Source: an uncultured Pedosphaera sp. (GTDB taxonomy: Bacteria; Verrucomicrobiota; Verrucomicrobiia; Limisphaerales; Pedosphaeraceae). From it: 47,941 nucleotides of DNA. The stretch lies in the NCBI GenBank assembly GCA_903930565.1, contig CAIYZC010000134.1, positions 1 to 47,941 of the forward strand. Reading direction: 5' to 3'. Positions 42,501 through 47,941 of the stretch are shown piece by piece (position 1 is the first letter of the stretch; every line of letters starts with the position of its first letter). Both the position numbers and the translations under genes were made by a program. Under the pieces are notes generated by a model that made no database searches, had not been told where the DNA came from, and saw only the letters and a program-made list of their open reading frames with translations.

Positions 42501-42870
42501 AAGCGCCATCGGCGATCAGGCCGCCATCCAATCCCAGGCTCCCATCCCAAACATAATCCGAGGCGTCGCGAAAATACCACGCGCGCACATGTCCGCCGTA
42601 AAGGTAAACCGACCAACCGTTGAGCGAAGACGATTTGTAATGACTGGCGATGCCGCGGATGAGTAAGTCCTGATTGGTGGTCCGCACCCAGGCGGTGACG
42701 GTAAGCGGAAAGGCATTGAAGGCGGCCCCAGCGGTAATTTGCGCGAACGCGTTGGTGCCATCGAGCCGCAGCGCGGTGCCGGCGTCCGCCGCCGCCCCCC
42801 ACAGCCAGCAAATTCCGCAGATCAGTGCCCGGACTGCGAGCCTTCGTAACCACGTTATTCTCGATTTCAT
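36589..42870 (-). CDS. Giant secreted LamG-domain protein (2093 residues)
   Basis: First and longest gene of the operon. The signal is RLAVRALICGICWLWGAAADA. Two LamG/concanavalin-like domains follow (about 32-200: LRLDGTNAFAQIT, WHQVAFVVDG, DEVSIWSEALS; about 253-440: LKLNGVSDQIDIPH, WHHVAFVVDATS). The middle (about 460-1240) is beta-rich with ordered Gly/Asn segments and Cys pairs (DCSQNICYI, CGDTNCSG). Around 1428-1790 it becomes helical and amphipathic (VLDFVNDAIDEAF, LSQIELELRDLRSQF). The C terminus (about 1800-2093) is beta-rich with a Cys cluster (CGSIGYCPFCVSACKG). No enzyme motif is seen. LamG suggests carbohydrate binding. ATG at 42870 is preceded by a 16-codon frame at 42910-42960. 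Confidence 0.9.
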   Translation of the reverse strand: MKSRITWLRRLAVRALICGICWLWGAAADAGTALRLDGTNAFAQITAGAAFNAFPLTVTAWVRTTNQDLLIRGIASHYKSSSLNGWSVYLYGGHVRAWYFRDASDYVWDGSLGLDGGLIADGAWHQVAFVVDGGGARLVVDGGQRDSRGWTRSPGAPTSTEPLLIGRLDNFVPSFRGEIDEVSIWSEALSLDALNYMKHRVLSGQEAGLLALWHLDDAGGNAALDAVGNHHPLNLVGAPPWIPSTAPVVLAPVAGTALKLNGVSDQIDIPHQDAQNALPITLMTWIKTSQSVGAYPGIMTKYQGGAGAGWALALNAGRLAPWYYADLTDYVEPGFSSAGDRFVADGQWHHVAFVVDATSGRTFIDGQLVNTQPWNNNPGPTTSLTDVRLGTYVGGSGQFFNGQLDHASIWNAALTPAQINQYAHLPLTGAEPGLVSAYEFDEAGGNVATDLAGLSDGTASGVLTRTGSLARIGDGSQYLLGSLDYAAYGRLWSIQNSPAYSSFPLPAQATVRRFYDYGDAPAPLGVSATLSATVQDAGGAAVPLQTPATLVNTLTLGAYNASAPPPPGAVVTFSTILNVTPANQLQSVSDRYSAGVVFAHLPDGGTLVTDEENDLPLATWLHFNGHLFFDGNDTTFTSVANNPARGGNDLGGFDTQLAVNANSGTLLANPAYHYGNGTTLVAVLGDDGNATELLPGVSLFGPVPDVDCSQNICYIRTNVVMAHGAGIHGTVQLQLPLGLAVAGGVTNHVATNQITFFNQALDATLHPQSAELVLPGPLWAIEETKPFWVGASSLHWVVNGGQILLPGPNPLYFTRQSEDDFLDGARATLTDSTAATRVSNDGYYRNLTLAAGASVVVTADTNNVARLTTQLALNPPELRPHFPYAGRAAGNQISVGAGATLSILNDQVDPGSSSLPVMGAVPVIYSQDCGDTNCSGATIGKTSLAFSPDGGALQFTPDGGLLGFGAIPPVGLKWGYAGGTSYAQETSPVSAGVYRMPGTFVLGGQFALPPEQQAPAMLFTGVGDATTSDLRESPDHPADYAGGQANYAGLNFRRPATGRSYLANLQIDSYPLTDRAKYYVRYGGVSGIHEAASFPPNLTLYGYHFNFSSYRLSFLDSQTRESRTDGQVVLPYPAGFTQNFERMQFFCRGGLDSARVPANSPADHLVYWNTDLLPQTIDFRPLATEVCDTATRFLVLGVETKLPFIPQAFHATLGFQADGNLTTAAMPLQGCNSRFAPPPGLNLQGPGNSTFTLATVGDSYFNNYGSPHRPDEGFYNIAGKIKTPFFGEVKVHLHVRPTGTNSANVYVMGGWPKAEGTGLNLGWRDSNNYDFFTGAKFDLNHDGFPQSLATVDAYRNSKTEDYHPRAQRDWIEVAKFDYALSWSPLLHKFTGFQKDKAYLPVIDVDSNLKELTPGKVDFDFAQDLTLALPRIKVLDFVNDAIDEAFSPLNSLTDALHQAIAKDLDTSGATSGFQSLQAVLREDAGPFFRPLLADPAGPLLAAAGPGGSVVDQIYNQLALAYQNDPAGFPAKVSGIVTDPANGLGGAISTLNGAVGQANGVLGKMQHTYSDVDDTIGLFLRVVEKDGQGQRHVISTLVKKLVEDQLPELGLVGDIADQAAADLTAELEPTLSQIELELRDLRSQFAGVKDTLNSATGDLPRALDDIVHDTVNVQPFLQAAGTAVADLCATSVTPSGDYFTANPNAVKDAIRERLTLAFLGSPIVGGYQKDFRQFFGEGSSLLDQLLDVLFDQINRAIRDGIEKQVGQGNDGVFQALKGIGQMTQSLASAKIRGAPTFEGDSLRRIHLDGNIQMNLPDAMTFQAYLDIKELDSSSTPLDCIPPGAPSAEVTLGAKNIPLNWAGVSGGGPPLTLTIEARWTLQSGAVLGVGGLIDIKGKADFKGCSIKEVGATFAIGEIENYLAAKVAGSVVVFGVPVDVHAGFFAGHACDLNTLKFVDPDVAAVLGNPVSFTGIYIEYGGGLSLSEILFGISSCLLDIEAEVTCATYYEGGPRSGKIGFRQKDSIDLSLLCLLSGHVETTMGVAAGVGPGGPELDFSGSAEICGSIGYCPFCVSACKGISIRGVVTDGGLNFSIDY

Positions 42871-42909
42871 AGGACACTGAATTCAGAACCGCCCGGTACG
42901 GACCTGCGC

Positions 42910-42960
42910 TTAGCTATAAAGCAGGAAAAGCCCGGGGGCGGAGAATGTCAAGGTTTTCAT
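42910..42960 (-). CDS. Possible 16-residue leader peptide
   Basis: ATG 42960 opens MKTLTFSAPGLFLLYS followed by TAA, ending 39 bp before the start of the 2093-residue gene. A run of A (AAATCAAAAAAC) lies upstream. The frame is hydrophobic and could be a translated leader or a remnant; there is no firm evidence it is made. Confidence 0.25.
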   Translation of the reverse strand: MKTLTFSAPGLFLLYS

Positions 42961-43220
42961 TGGTGTTTTTTGATTTGATTCCGATGCTTGGCAAGTTCGG
43001 TTCCCAGTCCGGCTAATTATCGACAATCGCAGCGCAAAATCAGGCTGCACCGGCAATAAGTGGCAACAAAAACCACCAACAACGCCAGAATCCAACGCCG
43101 CATCTCCGACCGGGAACCAGAGGGTCCTATTCCAGCAGCGCCAACCCGCGGATCCACGATCATTTCGTAAACTTTCGGCTCCCTTTCGGCGGGACGTTTA
43201 GAGACGGCCGCCGGCCCGGC

Positions 43221-43730
43221 CCGATAGGATTCCGGGCTGAGTCCCACCGCCTTGCGGAAGGTGCGAAAGAAGTGGTTGGCGCGCGAAAATCCAGCCGCGG
43301 CCGAAATCCCGGCCGCCTTCAAGTTCTCAGCACCGGGTTGGCGGTGCCGCCGAGGATGCCTTGCAAGGCGCGGGCTACCGGCGCATGGTCCAGGGCCACG
43401 CCATTGGCGCTGCGCCGCGTGACGACTCTTTGGTTGGGACCCGGAACACGGCGGCGGGCACCGGCAAGGCGCGTCGCCGCAGGCTTCCAAAATGTCCGCA
43501 GCCACGCAGTCGTTGCAAGCAAAGACCGTCAGCGGTTTGGGCAGGCGTTTGGGTTCCCGCATCCGCCGCCGGCGCCGGGTCGGCCAATCCGGCACCACGG
43601 CCGGACCGGCGCGGCCACGGACCGGCGGGAACGAGTGGCCGGCGACCTGATCACGGGCCAATCGGTCGAGAAATCCGACCAAGCGTGCGGCGTTGCGGCA
43701 GTCGTCCAAGAGCGGCGCGTGGAAAATCGG
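43221..43730 (-). pseudogene. Decayed AraC/XylR-type transcriptional regulator
   Basis: Several parts of an XylR-like regulator (periplasmic-binding-protein-like sensor plus AraC helix-turn-helix) can be read in changing frames: RLPKPLTVFACNDCVAADIL and EACGDA from the sensor domain, QRVVTRRSANGVALDHAPVA from the linker leading to the HTH, and FSRANHFFRTFRKAVGLSPE (then SYR) from the last HTH helix. Parts in between are missing and frames shift, so no active product is possible. AraC/XylR proteins control carbohydrate genes, and this one sits in the space between two divergent operons of exported proteins. Its death may leave them constitutive or under another control. Confidence 0.7.
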
Positions 43731-43803
43731 CCGGGACGACCCCGGCGAAAAATTAATTAAAATAAGCTGAAAGCTTTTGGCGCGGGGCGCGAATTCTCCC
43801 GCG

Positions 43804-44658
43804 ATGAACACTCAATGCAAGGGATGGCGGTGGGGGCGGGGCTGCGCCCAGTTGGCGGCCGCGCTGCTCGCGGTTGGGAGCTTGGCAATGGGACAAGGGC
43901 TCCCCGAGCCGGATTTGATCCTCTACGGCAAGGTGATCGACACCGGCGGCCCGGTGCCGCTGCGGTTGGGTTACGGAACGCTGAGTTGGACCTTCCAGCC
44001 GGGCAACGGCGGCCCGGCCGTCAGCTATGCCACCACCTTGACAAATATCAACAACGAGCTTTCGTATGTGTTGCATATTCCCTGTGAAACGCCGGTGTTT
44101 GGCCAGGCGGCGACGCCCAAAACCGTGCAATTGACCGGCGCCGGACTGGCCTTCAACCTCGCCACAGTCCTGTGGAACGGGACCAACCTGCTGTCCTTCG
44201 CCCAGCCGGCGCAATCGAACACGGTGTTCTTCGCGACGGACCGCGGCCGGGTGGAGCAGGTGGATTTGCAATTGTCGGCCCCCGAGGTGATCGATCCCTT
44301 CAACGGGCTGCCGGTGGTTTGGGAATTGACATATTTCGGCCGGACGGGCGTGGATCCCAACGCGGATCCGGACGGCGACGGCATGACGAACTTCCAGGAA
44401 TACCTGGCGGGCACCAATCCGAACGACGCCACCTCCACCCTGCTCATCACGGGGCTCACCGTGGTGGACGGGGGGCTGCAAATCAGCTGGCTCAGCGCCG
44501 TAAACCGGCAATACACCGTGCAACGCGCCGACGCCCTCGGCCACGCGTTCACGGACCTGCAAAGCGGTCTGGCGGCCACGCCCCCGACGAATTCCTGGGT
44601 GATTCCCACCCCGGCCGGCACGGGGCCGCAGTTCTACCGTTTGCGTCTCAATCCCTGA
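43804..44658 (+). CDS. Secreted protein with TSP3-type calcium repeat and C-terminal aromatic-RLR module
   Basis: Exported protein of 284 residues, first of a plus-strand operon. The signal peptide is LAAALLAVGSLAMGQG. A beta-rich N-terminal region (about 30-175: LILYGKVIDTGGPVPLRLG and ATVLWNGTNLLSFAQ) is followed by a calcium-binding TSP3-like unit (DPNADPDGDGMTNFQEYLAG, about 188-207), then a C-terminal beta domain (QYTVQRADALGHAF) ending FYRLRLNP. The TSP3 unit and this ending are common in exported PVC proteins. ATG at 43804 gives the signal; there is no Shine-Dalgarno sequence. It lies 22 bp before the next gene. Function unknown. Confidence 0.85.
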   Translation: MNTQCKGWRWGRGCAQLAAALLAVGSLAMGQGLPEPDLILYGKVIDTGGPVPLRLGYGTLSWTFQPGNGGPAVSYATTLTNINNELSYVLHIPCETPVFGQAATPKTVQLTGAGLAFNLATVLWNGTNLLSFAQPAQSNTVFFATDRGRVEQVDLQLSAPEVIDPFNGLPVVWELTYFGRTGVDPNADPDGDGMTNFQEYLAGTNPNDATSTLLITGLTVVDGGLQISWLSAVNRQYTVQRADALGHAFTDLQSGLAATPPTNSWVIPTPAGTGPQFYRLRLNP

Positions 44659-44680
44659 ACCCTCCGCGTCCCCAAGGCCT

Positions 44681-46477
44681 ATGTACAAAGCCCGTAAACT
44701 CGCTTGGATCCTCTGCGCCTGGATGGTCGGGCTCGCCGCCCCGGCCCGCGCGCAATGGATGTCGCAAACCGTGGTGATCCAACCCGGCTGGAACGCCGTT
44801 TACCTCCAGGTGCAACCGCAGCCGGACGATTGCGCGACGCTGTTCGCCGGCACCCCGGTGGAGAGCGTGTGGGGCTGGAGCCGACGCTTTTCCACGGTGC
44901 AATACCTCCAAAACCCCGGTGATTTGGTGGCGGGGCAGCCGGACTGGCTGGTGTGGGGCGCGGGGACCAATTACCGCGCGGCGGCGAATTTGTTCCATGT
45001 CCAGGCCGAGCGCGCGTACCTGATCAAGGTGGCCACGAACGCCGCCCCCTTCAGCCTCCAAATCTACGGCCGCCCGGTGGTGCGCACGGCGAGTTGGGTG
45101 GCCGACTCGTTCAATCTCACGGGGTTGCACGTCGATCCCACGGCGCCGCCAACATTTGCGACCTACTTCGCGCCGTCCGCCGCGCACGCCGGCCAACCCA
45201 TCTTCCGCCTGACCGCGGCGGGCACCTGGACGCAGGTGAATCCCGCCACGGAAAAGCCTTTGCCGGGGCAGGCTTACTGGGTGCGCTGCCGTGGCGCCTC
45301 GACCTATGGCGGACCGCTGACGGTGGCGGTGGCGCAGGGCCGGAGCCTGGATTACGGACGCAGCTCGGTCGAACAGACGCTGACCATCCAAAACAACGGC
45401 ACCAAAGATCAGGTCGTGACGGTGACGCAATTGGATTCCGGCCCCGCGCCCGCCGGTGCGGCACCCGCGGTGGCGGGCGGCGTGCCGCTCTCCTCGTTCA
45501 CCATGAATTATCCGACGCAAGTTGGTTTTCAACCCCTCAACCAGACGCTCAGCCAAAAGGTGCCGGCGGGCACGACTTGGTCGCTGCGCCTGGCGGTGCG
45601 CCGCCCGGACATGGCCCGGCCGCCGGCGATCAGCACGAGCACCTCGTACCAGAGTCTCCTGCGGATCACGGACGGGGCGGGAACGGTCGTAACCACCCCG
45701 GTGACCGCCCTCGGGGGCAATCCCTTGGACGTCAGTCAACCCGTCCATACCGGCCTCTGGGTTGGGACGGCGACCATCGGTCTGGTCAGCCAGGGCGCGG
45801 ATCCCACGAACTGTCCCACCTGCCCCATCCCGACCAACACCGCGGCGCCCTTCCAATTCCGGCTGCTGGTGCACCAAGGGACCAACGGCCAGGCCAACCT
45901 GCTGCAACAGGTCAGCGTGGGATACAAAAACGGGCCGGGGAGCAACCATTGGGCCGGCGCACAGAGCGGGAGCTACGTGCTGCTCACCGGCAACCCCACG
46001 CTGCAAACCAATCTCTATGATTCGCTGGTGCGCCGGTTCGCCTCGCCCGCGTTCGGCTTCACCAACCCGGTGCCCTTCAGTCCCGCAAATGCCGCCTTCG
46101 GCGTCGCCGGCACGGTCCTGACAAGCACCGTGATCCTGCCCTACAATGATCCGCTCAACCCCTTCGTCCACCCCTACCATCCCGATCACGACAACTTGGA
46201 CGACGCTTACAATCCGCTGCCGGTGAGCACGAACGCCAACTGGCCCGCCGACCATACGGTTCCCGGTCCGGCCACCAGCGAGTCCTACACCGTCACCCGG
46301 TATCTGACGCTCCAATTCACCGCGAACGACCCCGACAACCTCAGCCTGCCGGGCTGGGGCGACACGATGATCGGGGGCAACTACCAGGAAACCATCACCG
46401 GTCTGCATAAAAACCCGCTCTACATCCAAGGCACCTTCCGGCTACACCTGGCGGTGAGCTCCGGCAACCTCAACTAA
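44681..46477 (+). CDS. Secreted protein of unknown function (598 residues)
   Basis: Exported protein, second gene of the operon. The signal peptide is LAWILCAWMVGLAAPARAQ. It opens TVVIQPGWNAVYLQVQPQPD, a stretch I have seen in other large PVC proteins but cannot name. It has many beta strands and two close cysteines (NCPTCPIP), plus acidic spots (HPDHDNLDDAY) that could bind calcium. No enzyme motif is visible. ATG at 44681 fits; the next gene begins 52 bp after the stop. Its role probably goes with the neighbours at 43804 and 46530. Confidence 0.82.
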   Translation: MYKARKLAWILCAWMVGLAAPARAQWMSQTVVIQPGWNAVYLQVQPQPDDCATLFAGTPVESVWGWSRRFSTVQYLQNPGDLVAGQPDWLVWGAGTNYRAAANLFHVQAERAYLIKVATNAAPFSLQIYGRPVVRTASWVADSFNLTGLHVDPTAPPTFATYFAPSAAHAGQPIFRLTAAGTWTQVNPATEKPLPGQAYWVRCRGASTYGGPLTVAVAQGRSLDYGRSSVEQTLTIQNNGTKDQVVTVTQLDSGPAPAGAAPAVAGGVPLSSFTMNYPTQVGFQPLNQTLSQKVPAGTTWSLRLAVRRPDMARPPAISTSTSYQSLLRITDGAGTVVTTPVTALGGNPLDVSQPVHTGLWVGTATIGLVSQGADPTNCPTCPIPTNTAAPFQFRLLVHQGTNGQANLLQQVSVGYKNGPGSNHWAGAQSGSYVLLTGNPTLQTNLYDSLVRRFASPAFGFTNPVPFSPANAAFGVAGTVLTSTVILPYNDPLNPFVHPYHPDHDNLDDAYNPLPVSTNANWPADHTVPGPATSESYTVTRYLTLQFTANDPDNLSLPGWGDTMIGGNYQETITGLHKNPLYIQGTFRLHLAVSSGNLN

Positions 46478-46529
46478 TCACCCTTCTCCGAAAAGTACCC
46501 CGCTCCCAATCCTCCACCTCCTGAATTTT

Positions 46530-47941
46530 ATGAAGCTCAATCCCCTCGTTTCGTTCCGCTTCCGGTGGTTTCATGCCGCCGTGGCCGCCGTTCTCGCAAC
46601 CTTGGCGCTGCCCGGTGGCCGCCTGGCGGCGCAGTCCAACGCCGCCCCCACGGTGCCGCACCTGTTGAATTACCAGGGCATGTTGGTCGGAGCCAACGGC
46701 GCGAATTTGCCGGATGGCACCTACGTGCTCACCTTCAATGTCTACTCCAACGCCACGGCGGGCACGGCGCCGCTCTGGGGGCCGCAAATCTTTGACGGCC
46801 AGAACATCGCGGGCCACGGGGCGCCGGTCGCACTGGTGGGCGGCCGCTTCAACGTGATTCTGGGCCCCGCGGACACCCAGGGCAACGACCTGGTGGGCGC
46901 GCTGGTGGGCACGAACCGCTATCTGGGCATCACGGTGGGCGGCACGACGAACATCGTGCCGTTGCAGCAAATCCTGAGCGCGCCCTTCGCCCTGCGCGCG
47001 GCGAACGCGGACACGCTCGGCGGGATCGGCGGCTGGGAGGTCATTTTTGGCCAGGCCATTACGAGCGCCACCAACGCGTTCATTAATGGCACCAAGATCC
47101 AGACCGGTTCCATCACCGCCTCCCAACTCGCGCCGGGCACGGTGGGCAGCGCGCAGATCGCGCCCCATTCCGTCACGGGCACCAATCTCGCCATGCCGTT
47201 GCTCGTCAGCGCCGCCAGCCCGTACTGGCTCATTCAGGTGACGAACACCGCCGGGCCGGCCATCGGGGGCTTCAGCACGAGCAGCCATGGCGTGGTGGGC
47301 CAGGGGGTCTACAACGGAATTTACGGCATTTCGACCACGCCGGGGGGCGTCGGAGTCCGGGGCGAAGGTCAGGGCGTGGGCATGGGGGTTTACGCGGAGG
47401 GGAATCCGGGACTCACGGCGTATGGTCCGCCGGCGGGTTACGCCGCGGTGTTCAACGGCAACATTCAAGTGAACGGCACGGTCTTCAAAGCCGCCAGCAC
47501 CTTCCGCATCGATCATCCGCTGGATCCGGCCAACAAATACCTGTCGCACTCCATCGTGGAATCACCGGACATGAAGAACATTTATGACGGGATGGCGGCG
47601 TTGGACCGCACGGGCAAAGCGGTGGTGTCGCTGCCGGATTATTTCGAGGCCGTGAACCAGGATTTCCGGTACCAACTGACCGCCGTGGGCGCCCCCGCTC
47701 CAGGGCTGTATGTGGCGCGGGAACTGGCGCACAACCAGTTTCAAATCGCCGGGGGGACGCCGGGGGGCAAGGTGTCCTGGCAGATCACCGGCATCCGCCG
47801 CGACGCGTGGGCCCAGGCCCATCGCATTGTGGTCGAGCAGGAGAAGCCCGCCGGGGAGAAGGGGTTGTATCTGGCCCCCGAGGAACTGGGCCAGCCCAGG
47901 GAAAAAGGCGTCTTTTTCAAGACCCTCCCCACGTCCGCCGC
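46530..47941 (+). CDS. Secreted fibre-like protein sharing its N-terminal domain with the S74 fibre; 3' end outside window
   Basis: The frame starts at ATG 46530 and is open to the end of the window, so the gene is partial (470 codons visible). The signal is AAVAAVLATLALPGGRLAAQ. The N-terminal domain (LLNYQGMLVGANG, then LPDGTYVLTFNVYSN, then LQQILSAPFALRAANADTLG) is the counterpart of the domain at the start of the fibre protein at 23078. Gly-rich units follow (STSSHGVVGQGVYNGIYGIS, GVRGEGQGVGMGVYAEG). The C-terminal part visible (FRIDHPLDPANKYLSHSIVE, SPDMKNIYDG, FRYQLTAVGAPAPGLYVARE) is a C-terminal domain I recognise from other exported proteins but cannot name. It is the third gene of the operon starting at 43804. 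Confidence 0.85.
   Translation, partial: MKLNPLVSFRFRWFHAAVAAVLATLALPGGRLAAQSNAAPTVPHLLNYQGMLVGANGANLPDGTYVLTFNVYSNATAGTAPLWGPQIFDGQNIAGHGAPVALVGGRFNVILGPADTQGNDLVGALVGTNRYLGITVGGTTNIVPLQQILSAPFALRAANADTLGGIGGWEVIFGQAITSATNAFINGTKIQTGSITASQLAPGTVGSAQIAPHSVTGTNLAMPLLVSAASPYWLIQVTNTAGPAIGGFSTSSHGVVGQGVYNGIYGISTTPGGVGVRGEGQGVGMGVYAEGNPGLTAYGPPAGYAAVFNGNIQVNGTVFKAASTFRIDHPLDPANKYLSHSIVESPDMKNIYDGMAALDRTGKAVVSLPDYFEAVNQDFRYQLTAVGAPAPGLYVARELAHNQFQIAGGTPGGKVSWQITGIRRDAWAQAHRIVVEQEKPAGEKGLYLAPEELGQPREKGVFFKTLPTSA

Noticed and set aside
42945-42952. TTGACA on the minus strand as a -35 box for the giant-protein operon
   Set aside because: The nearest -10-like TTATAG is 26 bp away, too far for a normal promoter, and the hexamer is within the small coding frame.

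Overview
The window looks like chromosomal DNA of a GC-rich, glycan-degrading member of the Verrucomicrobiota (or a close PVC relative). This is inferred from gene content only: many signal-peptide proteins, sulfatases, a Tat-exported Gfo/Idh oxidoreductase, a DUF1080 protein, very large secreted LamG/FN3/PD40 proteins, TSP3-type calcium repeats with a C-terminal aromatic-R-L-R ending, and starts that mostly lack a Shine-Dalgarno sequence. No rRNA, tRNA, CRISPR array, transposase or integrase was seen.

Left part (1-12.9 kb, + strand): a polysaccharide-utilisation-like run. It holds the 3' end of a sulfatase, a Gfo/Idh oxidoreductase, a GH2 enzyme, an NPCBM/GH27 alpha-galactosidase-like enzyme, a second GH2 paralogue, a transglutaminase-like plus alpha/beta-hydrolase two-domain protein, and a DUF1080 (3-keto-glycoside hydrolase type) protein. 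A small protein of unknown function follows. Together they suggest stepwise desulfation, deglycosylation and oxidative cleavage of a galactose-rich, probably sulfated glycan outside the cytoplasm. A perfect intrinsic-terminator structure lies inside the signal-peptide codons of the first GH2 gene.

Middle part (12.9-29.9 kb): a GT28-type glycosyltransferase fused to a PHP domain, a UDP-sugar epimerase, a BNR-repeat secreted protein, a decayed TIM-barrel pseudogene, a BON-domain lipoprotein, an S41 peptidase, a SASA-type acetylesterase, a long surface fibre with YadA-head-like repeats and a self-cleaving S74 chaperone domain, a second sulfatase and an M60 (mucin-type) metallopeptidase. The spaces between these genes hold several repeat families: a 61-bp hairpin element present once inverted and again within a 115-bp tandem array, a 159-bp repeat copied directly on both sides of the fibre gene, and short motifs sharing GTAA-ended cores. 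A helically phased trio of DnaA-box-like 9-mers lies upstream of the glycosyltransferase-PHP gene.

Right part (29.4-47.9 kb): a tight minus-strand operon of three very large exported proteins (2093, 1198 and 968 residues; stop/start overlap of 1 bp, then a 12-bp gap), and a plus-strand operon of three further exported proteins (284 and 598 residues, then one running off the window). The two operons diverge from a region that holds the remains of an AraC/XylR-type regulator. The last protein shares its N-terminal domain with the S74 fibre, and two proteins, one from each operon, share a C-terminal aromatic-R-L-R module. The divergent pair is the best candidate for an undescribed extracellular system.
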